A DNA stretch of 64,000 nucleotides from Alteribacillus iranensis (GTDB lineage: Bacteria; Bacillota; Bacilli; Bacillales; Marinococcaceae), in contig NZ_FONT01000002.1 of NCBI RefSeq assembly GCF_900113025.1, forward strand, positions 503,878 through 567,877, given 5' to 3'. This document shows positions 26,949 through 37,822 of the stretch, in pieces (positions within the stretch are counted from its first letter, which is position 1; every line of letters starts with the position of its first letter). A program made the position numbers and the translations under genes. A model generated the notes under the pieces. The model had not been told where the DNA came from and did no database searches. It worked only from the letters and a program-made list of their open reading frames with translations.

Positions 26949-27326
26949 CTTTTTCCTCTGCAGTCCCGTTCACCTTGATTTTCACTTGTACCCAGTGGGA
27001 GGGAATCCGAAGTGCTCCCTCCTGCTCCGAAAAAAACTGCCAACCCTATGGCTGCTGATAACGTATCTTCCAGTTTGAGACTCTGTGAAAATCTTCCCTG
27101 TCCCAACCCTTCAAAGGTATGATCGGAATCATCCCCACTCTCTTCTACCAATCTAAAGTTTTCCATGTATATAGGACACGAAGCCATCACTTCCACTCCA
27201 AATTTCTACGCCTGCCTCCCCCGCGCGCGTACGGTTCTTTACAACATATTCCATCATTTTCAACCGATGTGCATGTTTAGCTCCAACATCGAGCGGGGAT
27301 GAGTATTGTAAAACAGGAGGGATAGT
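26949..27326. other. Intergenic region with one doubtful minus-strand frame
   Basis: An 80-residue frame on the minus strand (26945-27187, MASCPIYMENFRLVEESGD...) has a weak GGAGTGG site before its ATG and could be a real small gene; I recognise no family. Nothing else is visible. Confidence 0.3.
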
Positions 27327-27998
27327 ATGGCACGAATTGCGATTGAACAACCGTTTACGGATGTACGAGATGAACTGAGCCGCATAGGATTTGAAGCGGA
27401 AATGCTTCTTAATAAAACCGATGCACCTGATTATGATTGTGTCGTTGTGAGAGGGATAGAGGACTTAACTGACATGCGCATGAACACTCCTCTCGTCGAA
27501 GCAAAAGGACGGACCGTTCATGACATTATCGAGGAAGTAAAAGACAAGTTAGAACGCACAGGAGAAATTAGAGAAGCTCCGCCTTCCGGTAAAGTGAGCA
27601 AGATCGCAAAATTTGCCTCATCCGGAAGCTCTAAGACAGGAGAGTCATCAGGAAAATCGATGGTGAGCGGCATGCTCGTAGGAACAGCCCTTGGCGTAGT
27701 AACTGGTTTCTTACTCGCACCGAAAAGCGGAAAAGAACTGCGTCAGCAAATGAATGAAAAAGCAGGCCAGACGAAAGAACAAGCGACGGTCATGACCAAC
27801 AAAGTGAGAGAACGTTCTGCCGCTACCACATCGAACGTCATGAACATGACAAACAAAGCAAAAGAAACCGTGAAAAACAGACCATCTCTCACAGGGCGTA
27901 CGAGAGGGGTTCAGGAAGAGCCTTCAGTCATTAAAGAGCCCAATGAGCGGTCCAACCCGAAACCCACAGAAGAACAAGAAGAAGAAGTGAACCAATGA
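27327..27998 (+). CDS. YkuS (UPF0180)-YtxH fusion protein
   Basis: 223 aa. Residues 1-75 match the UPF0180/YkuS family (MARIAIEQPFTDVRDELSRIGFEAE-type start, then DYDCVVVRGIEDL, EAKGRTVHDIIEEV). Residues 110-160 form a YtxH domain: a glycine-rich membrane-like segment (SGMLVGTALGVVTGFLLAPKSGKELRQQM) followed by a charged helix. In Bacillus subtilis these are separate small proteins of unknown and stress-related function. The acidic, Pro/Asn-rich tail is disordered. CAGGAGGG precedes the ATG. Confidence 0.82.
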   Translation: MARIAIEQPFTDVRDELSRIGFEAEMLLNKTDAPDYDCVVVRGIEDLTDMRMNTPLVEAKGRTVHDIIEEVKDKLERTGEIREAPPSGKVSKIAKFASSGSSKTGESSGKSMVSGMLVGTALGVVTGFLLAPKSGKELRQQMNEKAGQTKEQATVMTNKVRERSAATTSNVMNMTNKAKETVKNRPSLTGRTRGVQEEPSVIKEPNERSNPKPTEEQEEEVNQ

Positions 27999-28180
27999 AG
28001 AAAAGCGTAAGTGCCCTGGTCAGCCACGACAGGTTCTGGAGGGACAGCAAGGAAAGGTGCCTTCCCTTTCATTGTCTGAACCGAGTTGGAAGATCGGCTA
28101 AAACCGTCTCGTCCTGAGACAACGCCGACCTGACCCACATCGTGTGGGCCCCCGAGTGGCTGGGCGCTGAAGCTGGACAG
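27997..28180. repeat. Dispersed intergenic repeat, copy 1
   Basis: Begins GAAAAGCGTAAG, has GGTCAGCCACGACAGGTTCTGGAGGG inside in related form, and ends GCGCTGAAGCTGGACAG. It matches 49172-49289 in its opening and ending and, weakly, 9525-9637. Similar GCGTAAG...GAAGCTAGACA elements are known to me from other Bacillaceae intergenic regions; no coding potential. Confidence 0.65.
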
Positions 28181-28202
28181 TTCTCCATGAATCTAATGAT
28201 AA

Positions 28203-28239
28203 TAACAGCATCCGCCTCTTTGGGAGCGGGTGCTGTTTT
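28203..28239 (+). terminator. Terminator after the YkuS-YtxH gene
   Basis: AACAGCATCCGC and GCGGGTGCTGTT form a twelve-pair stem, followed by TTTC. The repeat element lies between it and the stop codon. Confidence 0.85.
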
Positions 28240-28462
28240 TCATTCGGAAACTCCTGCTTATCTTTCTTTTCGAGCGAGACGCGACCCCGGATACTCACCA
28301 GCATGTGCCTGTCCTCTCCTTCCCGACAACATAGGAAAAGCGTCCTAGTAAATCATTCGCTTAAATGGAAAAAGTTCGCTAAAATATAGGATTGAAAATG
28401 AGAACATAGGGTAAAGTCCTATAGAAAAAAATTTTCATAGAGAGGGACGAAAGGAACGAGCC

Positions 28463-28609
28463 ATGAAAGACGAAACAAATTTTATCAAAGACTTAACACA
28501 AAAAGAACTACAATTGTTTGAGGACATGTTAGAAGCGAAGTATCAAGAAGGATATGAAGACGGCTATCAAGCTGCTTCCTATGAGATAAAGGAAAGAAAA
28601 GCGGAGTGA
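28463..28609 (+). CDS. Small acidic protein (48 aa)
   Basis: Reads MKDETNFIKDLTQKELQLFE and ends with EIKERKAE; probably all helical and acidic. AAAGGAACG precedes the ATG. No family recognised. Real on the evidence of its start signal, codon pattern and position before a similar small gene. Confidence 0.6.
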   Translation: MKDETNFIKDLTQKELQLFEDMLEAKYQEGYEDGYQAASYEIKERKAE

Positions 28610-28697
28610 CTGCATGTAGTCTTCCGGGTGGAAACGATCGTCTCTAACGTGGTACAGTGAGAGGAACGATCCTTTTTAGGAGAAAGGAGGAGACCCT

Positions 28698-28913
28698 GTG
28701 AAAATAAAAAATGCGGGGATCCTAGGGAAAGAATTTTTTCTTTCTTATTTCAACCTAATCCAAGCTTCCCGACAAACCGATATCGACGAAGCGAAAGAGC
28801 TATTGTTTGATAAATTTTTTCGAAATGACAAGGAATTGAGAGACACCGAAAGCTATCAAAACTTCTTGACAGCGTACGAGGAATTAAAAGAGAAACAAAC
28901 CAACGATAAATAG
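28698..28913 (+). CDS. Small helical protein of unknown function (71 aa)
   Basis: GTG start at 28698, 7 bp after AAAGGAGG. Mostly charged helices (ASRQTDIDEAKELLFDKFF), no membrane segment. No family recognised. A terminator follows directly. Confidence 0.7.
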   Translation: MKIKNAGILGKEFFLSYFNLIQASRQTDIDEAKELLFDKFFRNDKELRDTESYQNFLTAYEELKEKQTNDK

Positions 28914-28925
28914 AAACAGTACCTC

Positions 28926-28961
28926 TCCCCCATTTCCTAACATAAGGAAAGGGGTTTTTTT
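28926..28961 (+). terminator. Terminator after the 71-aa gene
   Basis: CCCCCATTTCCT and AGGAAAGGGG pair around a six-base loop, followed by seven T. Confidence 0.9.
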
Positions 28962-28976
28962 CTTTCTATCACTGAA

Positions 28977-29005
28977 AAAAAGAACCTGCCACCAGACAGG
29001 AAATG
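28977..29005 (-). terminator. Terminator of the second DUF4870 gene
   Basis: CCTG and CAGG close a short hairpin on the minus strand, followed by TTC and seven T. Shorter than its relatives at 18011 and 43303, whose AGAACCTG arms it resembles. Confidence 0.65.
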
Positions 29006-29008
29006 ACG

Positions 29009-29410
29009 TTATTTGTTTAATTGTTTTTCGGCCATGTCTCCAACGACAGGCAATTTAAACCATCTGCCTTGGTACGCTTTTACCATCAGAATGACCCATA
29101 CAATGACAGATAAAGGCGCGAGTAGGATACTAAGCAGCCAACCGATGATTGGCACTGCCGTCAGCACCGTACTTGCAACAAACAAGATTCCGAATGTAAA
29201 AATGGACTGCAAGGCATGAAAGCGAACAAATCGATTCTCTTTTTCTATTAAAATAAATATGATGCCCGTGATAAAACCGACTAGATAACATAGAAGCCCC
29301 GCCACATTTTCATCCAAGCCGCCTGCCGTAGAAGTTCGCGAAGATTCGGTTGAGGTCGCCGCCGATATTTCTTCTTTCGATTGATGTGTCTTCTCCTCTT
29401 CGTGATCCAT
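29009..29410 (-). CDS. DUF4870 (Tic20-like) membrane protein, paralogue 2
   Basis: 133 aa. Acidic, Ser/Thr-rich N-terminus, then the DUF4870 core GLDENVAGLLCYLVGFITGI, FVRFHALQSIFTFGILFV and IGWLLSILLAPLSVIVWV. Nearly identical in its core to the protein at 16772-17188, about 12 kb away in the same orientation, so a fairly recent duplication with N-terminal divergence. Function unknown. Confidence 0.9.
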   Translation of the reverse strand: MDHEEEKTHQSKEEISAATSTESSRTSTAGGLDENVAGLLCYLVGFITGIIFILIEKENRFVRFHALQSIFTFGILFVASTVLTAVPIIGWLLSILLAPLSVIVWVILMVKAYQGRWFKLPVVGDMAEKQLNK

Positions 29411-29502
29411 CGTCTCTCTCCTTTCCTCATCGTTGCCTTGATTATACTACAAACATGTCATAAATTGTATAATAATTATAAATATTTTAATTATTAATGT
29501 CG

Positions 29503-29538
29503 TAGAAAAGACCTGCGGGTGATCTCCACAGGCCTTTC
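29503..29538 (-). terminator. Terminator of the Asp-tailed SLH gene
   Basis: AAAGGCCTGTGG pairs with CCGCAGGTCTTT on the minus strand, then TCT; 12 bp past the stop codon. Confidence 0.8.
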
Positions 29539-29549
29539 TTCTCTATGAA

Positions 29550-31301
<1,752 letters not shown>

Positions 31302-31490
31302 CGATCGTCCTCCCATATTTCAGTCAAAACCTCCCTTTAAGTATAAAATGTTCCATGACAAATAAGTAGCTACGAAGTACCTATACCCCGGGGCAGTACT
31401 TAAATAACAAGAAATGTGAAAAAAAGAAAAATTTTCTATTTTTGTGTTCGACGGACATAAGTAACCCCAATACTAGACGTCTGTGGTTAG

Positions 31491-32090
31491 TGACATGGAA
31501 CGAAGTATTTCCCGTTTCAATGGCGTCAAAGCGCTGCGTTATTGACCTGCCTCTTCGATTTTTCTCGCCCTGGGGCATCATTCGCATGTATCTTCCTTGA
31601 TTGTTTACCTTCGCTCTCATTTTCTTCATTTCAAAGTCACTATCCCACCTTCTTATTGACCTTGAACCGATCTTTTTTCATCTCAACGGCAGCTAACCAC
31701 AGCATTATTGACCTGCCTCTTCGATTTTTCTCCTCCTAGGGCATCATTCGCATGTATCTTCCTTGATTGTTTACCTTCGCTTTCATATTCCTCATTTCAA
31801 CGTCACTATCCCCTTCTCATAACGACCTTGAAACGATCAGTTCCTGTTTCAGCGTCAGCATAGCACGGCGTTATTGACCTTCCTCTTCGTTTTTTCTCCT
31901 CCTAGGGCACTATTCGCTTCTATTTCTCTTGGTTGTTTACCTTCGCTCTCATATTCCTCATTTCAACGTCACTATCCCACCTTCTTATTGACCTTGAACC
32001 GATCTTTTTCCATTTCAACGGCAGCTAACCACGGCGTTATGAACCTTCCTCTTCGTTTTTTCTCGTCCTAGGGCATAAATTCGTATGGAA
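31491..32090 (+). repeat. Lattice repeat array, copy 6 (62-52-52 type)
   Basis: Boxes start at 31491, 31543, 31605, 31658, 31709, 31771, 31823, 31875, 31937, 31989 and 32041. Steps repeat 62, 52, 52 (one 53 and one 51). The second box is GGGCA after the long sub-unit's first box, CGTCA or AGTCA after TTACC, CGGCA or CGTCA after the third. Its last unit runs into the 3' end of the FecR-SLH gene: the stop codon (32068-32070) directly precedes the final GGGCA at 32071. 31302-31490 holds the upstream region of the previous gene and nothing else recognised. Confidence 0.9.
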
Positions 32091-34425
32091 ATAGCATAAT
32101 GTATTCAGTTGCGTCTAAAGTGGAATCATCACTAGCATCATGCAAGTGGAGCTCAGCTGTGGCGTCATATCCTTCAATCGAAATAACAAACTGGTCTCCT
32201 ACTACGGAACCTGTAATCACAGGCTTGTCCGGTGATTCTATTGGATCGGGCTCCTTTTCCGCCACCACGATGTTCGAGGCTATACTTTCTTCGCCATCCA
32301 CCGTCTGCGTGACGTAATAACTGGTACCATCGGCCTTCACCTTATAGGCTTGTCCATCAAAATCGGCTACTAATTCGGCCTCCGCCTTCGCATCATATAT
32401 TTTCAACTCAGCTCCATCTTCCATTCTCTCTACAGTAATGTAGAAGTAATCCCCATCTGCACTCCCTGATATGATAGGGGCCTCAGGTGGCTTTACTTCC
32501 TTTTCGGCCACCACGATATTCGAGGATTCACTTTCTGTCCCGTCCACCGTCTGAGTCACATAATAGCTCTTTTTATCAATAGGGATGATAAAGCGGTTCC
32601 CTTCTAAAACTGCGTTTTCTATTTTCGAATCATCACTGGCATCATAAAGAGTCAGTACAGCTTCGGACACCATCCCTTCCACTTGAATATAGAAGTGATT
32701 TCCATCCGTGCTGCCTGTAATATGTGGAGACTCCGGGGGTTCAGGGTCGGGATCACTTCCTCCCGAACTTCCCCCTCCTCCGCTAGATCCGCCACCGCTG
32801 CCTCTGCTGCCGCCTGGCCGATTAGGTTTTCTTTCACTAGCGTCTGGAATGTCCGGAATCCTATCGACGGCTGCATCTATATCTTCCTCTTCAATGCCAT
32901 CTCTCTTCGCTTGTTCGATCATCTCTTCTTTTCGTTTATTTAGCTCCTCCCGTGACTGGCGAGCTTTCCTTTCCATTTCTTGAATGAGTTCATAACGTCT
33001 CTCTTTCAGCAAATCATCTAATTCTCGTTCTCGGTTTTTCTCGCGGTTCTTGGCGACAACGTTTTGCTGTATTTGATGGAGGGCATCGGACCGTTCTGTT
33101 TGCACGAGCGCATCGAGAAGATCACCTCTGTTTCGATCTTGTTGATAGCGGTTTTGTTGTTCCTCGGCGCGTCGCCGGTCCTCTTCTGCCGCTTGCTGGA
33201 CATCTCTTATGGCTTCAGCAAGAATGTCTGAATGTGTGTCATTGATGAATTGTTCCGGGTCAAATGGCTCCCTCTCCCATGGCTCTTCTCCTCTTAGTCT
33301 TTCATTCATGCCGATAAGACGTTCTTCATTGCTCTCGTCCTCTCTGTCTCCCCGATTATCTCTCGCAGAAACTATCCCATCTAAGACGGTCAATGTCGTC
33401 CTACCGGTGACTGGATCGGCCGCGACTAAGAAAAGCGTACCTTTTGCCTCCATTGTGGAGGAGGGTGTGTCGATAACATAGGAACCTTCTGTTTCCACTG
33501 TGTCTACACTGTTCCATAGTTGTCCTTCGACAAGGTCCACTTGTATGTTATTTTCTTCTCCCTTTATGGTAGAAAGAAGAGCTTCGGTGTCATGTCCAAG
33601 GGTCAACTTCGAGCCATTACCAAATAGCACATTCGCCGAACTTTCGTTTTCCGTGCGAATGCGGTCACCTGGAAAAATGACCATCCCTTCTTCGGCTGGA
33701 AAGGCTCGTTCTCCTTTTTCTACCCATACGTCTCCCTTCACGAAGCGGACTGCTGCTTCCATCACATCTTTTTCTTCCGCAATTCCTTCTTCCCTCTCTA
33801 CTTCAGTCACACCCATCGTTCGGGAAACAAAACTCGCAAACTGTCCGTTCGTCACCTCTTTCTCAGGCAGAAACGAACCTTTATGTCCCGTCGTTACCCC
33901 ATTGCTGTATAAAATGCTGACATAGTCGAAGGCCCAATGATCGTCTTTCACGTCTGGAAACGGATGATCGTCCTCCCCGCTCAAGTCAAACGTCTGAACT
34001 AAAATTTTCGCCAGTTGAGCTCGTTTTAAATGATTGTTCCCATTGAAATTTCCGTCATTCCCATCAATGATGCCTACCTCATAGGCCCAAACCGTAGAAT
34101 AATAGTGAGGGTCCGCCGGGGAAACATCCGCCAACGTTTCCGTTTTATACACCCGTTTCTTTTCCAAACTATTTCCATACAAGGCATGTAATATGTTCAC
34201 TACTTCGCTTCGAGTGATCGCATGATTGGGTGCAAACGTGTTTCCTGATTTATGTTCATAGACTCCCAACTCATTCAAATATTGAACACTTTCGTAATGT
34301 GCATTGCCAGGCGTGACATCCGTGTACTGTTGCTGTGCCGCAACACTTCTCTCATCACTAGTTATCGAGATCATGAAGCAGAAGGCAAAGAGAAGCATTC
34401 CTATTAGTGGAATACTATTTTTCAT
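32068..34425 (-). CDS. SLH-FecR surface protein, 3' end fused to repeat array
   Basis: 785 aa. Signal peptide (1-30), three SLH domains (about 33-205, e.g. YTDVTPGNAHYESVQ), a FecR domain (about 230-345, with the pattern VFPGDRIRTENESSANVLFGNG), a charged coiled coil (about 390-530), a Gly/Ser linker and three repeats of a ~90-residue beta module (PHITGSTDGNHFYIQVEG, PIISGSADGDYFYITVER, PVITGSVVGDQFVISIEG). The first two modules are complete and include YYVTQTVDG; the third breaks off after LHLHDASDDSTLDATEY and ends in ten unrelated residues whose codons lie in the array. AAAAGGGGA precedes the ATG. Confidence 0.88.
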   Translation of the reverse strand: MKNSIPLIGMLLFAFCFMISITSDERSVAAQQQYTDVTPGNAHYESVQYLNELGVYEHKSGNTFAPNHAITRSEVVNILHALYGNSLEKKRVYKTETLADVSPADPHYYSTVWAYEVGIIDGNDGNFNGNNHLKRAQLAKILVQTFDLSGEDDHPFPDVKDDHWAFDYVSILYSNGVTTGHKGSFLPEKEVTNGQFASFVSRTMGVTEVEREEGIAEEKDVMEAAVRFVKGDVWVEKGERAFPAEEGMVIFPGDRIRTENESSANVLFGNGSKLTLGHDTEALLSTIKGEENNIQVDLVEGQLWNSVDTVETEGSYVIDTPSSTMEAKGTLFLVAADPVTGRTTLTVLDGIVSARDNRGDREDESNEERLIGMNERLRGEEPWEREPFDPEQFINDTHSDILAEAIRDVQQAAEEDRRRAEEQQNRYQQDRNRGDLLDALVQTERSDALHQIQQNVVAKNREKNRERELDDLLKERRYELIQEMERKARQSREELNKRKEEMIEQAKRDGIEEEDIDAAVDRIPDIPDASERKPNRPGGSRGSGGGSSGGGGSSGGSDPDPEPPESPHITGSTDGNHFYIQVEGMVSEAVLTLYDASDDSKIENAVLEGNRFIIPIDKKSYYVTQTVDGTESESSNIVVAEKEVKPPEAPIISGSADGDYFYITVERMEDGAELKIYDAKAEAELVADFDGQAYKVKADGTSYYVTQTVDGEESIASNIVVAEKEPDPIESPDKPVITGSVVGDQFVISIEGYDATAELHLHDASDDSTLDATEYIMLFPYEFMP

Positions 34426-34635
34426 GTCCCCTTTTCCAGCCCTTTCCTTAAATTGGTTTCTCCCGCTTTAAGAATTACCTCCTCTCCCTCTAATTGTTAA
34501 ATTATTCAGAAAACAGAAGATGTGCTGGATGTCTGATATGCCGGTTGTCTGTCATGATAAGTATAATACAAACGCAAGACATTTGGACGGAAATTAAATA
34601 AAATAATTTTGTTTTTCCTGACGATTTTTCATCAT

Positions 34636-34685
34636 AGGGGAAAAACCCGCCTATCCACACGTCAACCGGCGCCGATAGGCAAGGG
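34636..34685 (-). terminator. Terminator of the DUF3231 gene
   Basis: On the minus strand CCCTTGCCTATC pairs with GATAGGCGGG across about 18 bases, followed by TTTTTCCCC. The remaining sequence in 34426-34743 holds the FecR-SLH upstream region and no gene. Confidence 0.8.
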
Positions 34686-34743
34686 AAAACACGTTTGATC
34701 CGATGATAAACATGAACATGGAAAAGAAGAACCAAGCGAATAA

Positions 34744-35748
34744 TTATTTGTCTTTGGCCATTTTTTTCCGGTCAGGCGCAAGAGGCGGTTGCTCGAGCCA
34801 CTTGTATTTGGTCATGAGATCGAACCAATCTTTGGTTAATGTTAAATTTTTTAATATGATTTTCTCGTACGTCAAAACAAGGTCGGTTCTCATGGCGACA
34901 CCAAGGCCTGAGCCGTGATAAGCCTGAGACGTTTGTAACAAAAAACCGATATGATAAAGCATAAGCTTGTCTGAAAAAGGTGCCTCTTGAGACGTGGTGA
35001 CCTCCGTCTCCCAAGACATGGGCACCGGTAAATTGTCTTGGTGGAGAATGTTACCTAGTGTTTTAATTTGGTCGTCTGACACCTTTTGAGATGTTTGTAA
35101 AAACTTCCTTACTTCCTTGGAGGTTGTCACTTGACTAAAGGCGAGAGTGAGCGTTTTTTCCATCACTTTTTTCTTAATATTAAAGGAAAGAGAGACGATT
35201 TCCGTTGCAGCGAGTGGTCGTTGATCCCCAAAAAAACCATCTAAAAATTTCTGTCCGGACACAAATTCAGGAGTCGCTTCGGGATAAAAATAGGGATCTC
35301 GTTGGAAGTGTCCTTTTTCTAATAATAATTCAATGGTTTGGTGATACATCCATTTCCCATCGTTATCGCATGTATCAAAAAATTCACGGAGATCCTTTCT
35401 TACGGAAGCACTCAGCGACGCCGTGTGCCCCAAGAGACCGTGTAATGTCATTATGTGTAAATAATGCAAACAAAATATGTCCGAAAACAATCGGTTCGTC
35501 CCTGGACGAAGGTCTTGTTCAGAGAAACCGATAGGGACCGGGAATCCCTCATTCTCGATAAAGGCAGCGATTTGATTTTTTTGTCTGTTGAAAATCTGTA
35601 ACGCCTCTTCGAAAAGGGCTTTTATTTTTTCATCTTCAATGATCGACACCATATACTTATTTACGGTATCCGTTGCCGTTCCGTTGATATACTGTGCCCA
35701 CAAAGTTCCGATCTCCGCAGATGTTAGTTTTAAATTCTGCTTATCCAT
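34744..35748 (-). CDS. DUF3231 family protein (two tandem domains)
   Basis: 334 aa. Two copies of the DUF3231 four-helix, ferritin-like module: residues ~5-165 (LTSAEIGTLWAQYINGTATDTVNKYM ... IGFSEQDLR) and ~175-325 (LAATEIVSLSFNIKKK ... SWETEVTTSQEAPFSDKLMLYHIGFL). DUF3231 proteins are Bacillaceae-specific and related to spore-coat CotF-like proteins; function unclear. AGAGGTGG precedes the ATG. Confidence 0.88.
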   Translation of the reverse strand: MDKQNLKLTSAEIGTLWAQYINGTATDTVNKYMVSIIEDEKIKALFEEALQIFNRQKNQIAAFIENEGFPVPIGFSEQDLRPGTNRLFSDIFCLHYLHIMTLHGLLGHTASLSASVRKDLREFFDTCDNDGKWMYHQTIELLLEKGHFQRDPYFYPEATPEFVSGQKFLDGFFGDQRPLAATEIVSLSFNIKKKVMEKTLTLAFSQVTTSKEVRKFLQTSQKVSDDQIKTLGNILHQDNLPVPMSWETEVTTSQEAPFSDKLMLYHIGFLLQTSQAYHGSGLGVAMRTDLVLTYEKIILKNLTLTKDWFDLMTKYKWLEQPPLAPDRKKMAKDK

Positions 35749-35938
35749 TCAAACCACCTCTCCCTACAGGCTTCCCAGAATACCCCTATTCTATAGATGA
35801 AATATGATATTATTTCCCACCTTTTTAAACCAAATGTTACTGACAACGGAAAGAAGAAAGACTGACCTTCATTTAGTATCCTCATCCTGGTATAGTGTGA
35901 ATATAATATATAAGAATTCATAATAAGAGTAGGATCGG

Positions 35939-36736
35939 ATGATCATGATGAAAAAGATATGGGGAAAAATAATAGTTGTCCTTCTGGCAGGGGCCCTCAT
36001 TTGGAAACTCATACCCTACTTTAGTAATTTAGGGGCGGAGTATAGTCGTACCACCCATTTCTTCGCTGGCCTTATTACTACGGTTCTAACGCTTGCTCTT
36101 ATAGAGGCCGTCCGAAGAATGGATCATTTATCATGGAAACAATTGGGGCAAAGATCACTACGCACCAATTTCTTTTCCTTTCTTCTGGGCTTTTTGCTGT
36201 GGACGATCCCAGCATCTATCGGTTTAGTGATATGTCTCACACTCGGATGGGTAGACATCACACGACATTCGGACTGGAATGTTTTACTGATGAGTGTGTT
36301 GGTTTTATGTGTGACTGTGTTTTTGATAGAAGCGTTACCCGAAGAATTGATTTTCAGAGGATATATCTATCGCTCGTTGCTTAGTGTGTTTCCCCATTGG
36401 ATTACGGTTCTCCTACAAATGCTTTTATTTTCATTGTTTGCCTACTTGATCGGGGCGATGTATTCCGTCGAGCAAATCCAATTCCTTCCCGGCTTTGCGT
36501 TTATTTTAGGGTATGTAAGGGCAGTGTCCGGAAATGTGTGGACACCGATTGGTTTCCACCTTGCGATCATGACCGCCACTCAAATGTTCAGTCCTCTACA
36601 CGGTCATTTTGAAGTAGATGGATTGTTTACGCTTCGATTTTTTGCTTTTATTCTGCTCCCAAGTGCCATTGGTGCCATCGCCTTATCGTTCATGTACCCC
36701 CATCACAAGTGGACGGATAAAGAGATGAATGAATAG
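35939..36736 (+). CDS. CPBP family intramembrane metalloprotease
   Basis: 265 aa with seven to eight membrane segments. The CPBP (Abi) signature is present: EALPEELIFRGYIYRSL (residues ~120-136), with EExxxR catalytic residues, and a later histidine in TPIGFHLAIMTA. Members act as type II CAAX-like proteases or in bacteriocin immunity; target unknown. Start uncertain among ATG codons at 35939, 35945 and 35948, after AGGATCGG. Confidence 0.88.
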   Translation: MIMMKKIWGKIIVVLLAGALIWKLIPYFSNLGAEYSRTTHFFAGLITTVLTLALIEAVRRMDHLSWKQLGQRSLRTNFFSFLLGFLLWTIPASIGLVICLTLGWVDITRHSDWNVLLMSVLVLCVTVFLIEALPEELIFRGYIYRSLLSVFPHWITVLLQMLLFSLFAYLIGAMYSVEQIQFLPGFAFILGYVRAVSGNVWTPIGFHLAIMTATQMFSPLHGHFEVDGLFTLRFFAFILLPSAIGAIALSFMYPHHKWTDKEMNE

Positions 36737-36774
36737 AACACACGGCGTGCTGCTGAAGCTTGTCCCTTGGTTCT

Positions 36775-37700
36775 TGACCTTCCCTCTCTTTTTCTCTGTT
36801 TCCACGTCATTATCCTTGCTCCTTAGTGACGTTGAACCGAGCTTTTTTCGTTTGTAAGGCATGTATGAGCTGCGTTATGGACCTACCTCTTCGATTTTTC
36901 TCGTCCTAGGGCAGCATTCGCATGTTTTTCTCTTGGTTGTTTACCTTCGCTTTCATTTTCCTCATTTCAACGTCACTATCCCACCTTCTTATTGACCTTG
37001 AACCGAGTTTTTTTCGTTTCAACGGCAGCTAACCACGGCGTTATGAACCTTCCTCTTCATTCCTCCTCACCCTAGGGCAGCATTCGCTTCTATTTCCTTT
37101 GGTTGTTTACCTTCGCTTTCTTTTTCTCCATTTCAACGTCACTATCCCACCTTCTTATTGACCTTGAACCGAGCTTTTTCCCTTTCAACGGCAGCTAACC
37201 ACGGCGTTATTGACCTGCCTCTTCGATTTTTCTCTTCCTAGGGTAGCATTCGCATGTATTTCCCTTGGTTGATTACCTTCGCTTTCATTTTCCTCATTTC
37301 AACGTCACTAACCCACCTTCTTATTGACCTTGAACCGAGCTTTTTCCCTTTCAACGGCAGCTAACCACGGCGTTATGAACCTTCCTCTTCATTCCTCCTC
37401 ACCCTAGGGCATCACTCGTATGTATTTCCTTTGGTTGTTTACCTTCGCTTTCTTTTTCCTCATTTCAACGTCACTATCCCACCTTCTTATTGACCTTGAA
37501 CCGAGCTTTTTCCCTTTCAACGTTAGCTAACCACGGCGTTATGAACTTTCCTCTTCATATTTTCTCGTCCTAGGGCACCATTCGCATGTTTTTCCCTTGG
37601 TTGTTACCCTTCGCTTTCATTTTCTTCATTTCAACGTCACTATCCCACCTTCTTATTGACCTTGAACCGAGCTTTTCCTGTTCCAACGGCATGAAAGACT
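36775..37700 (+). repeat. Lattice repeat array, copy 7 (62-52-52 type, longest)
   Basis: Boxes at 36775, 36827, 36879, 36941, 36993, 37045, 37107, 37159, 37211, 37273, 37325, 37377, 37439, 37491, 37543, 37604 and 37657. From 36879 on, the steps repeat 62, 52, 52 five times (166-bp higher-order unit). Box 1 forms are TTACC, TGACC and GAACC; box 2 forms are CGTCA, CGGCA and GGGCA at +30. It fills the whole gap between the CPBP and transglycosylase genes, which run in the same direction. Very similar in sequence to copy 6. Confidence 0.92.
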
Positions 37701-37822
37701 AAACATGAATAACATTTCAAGCGGTTGGCATCTTTTTCCATCTTGGAAGAACTGGAAAACTTCTTTATACTGAACATAGAATCATAGAATAGGAGATTTA
37801 AAATAGAAAGGAGCGTTATCGA

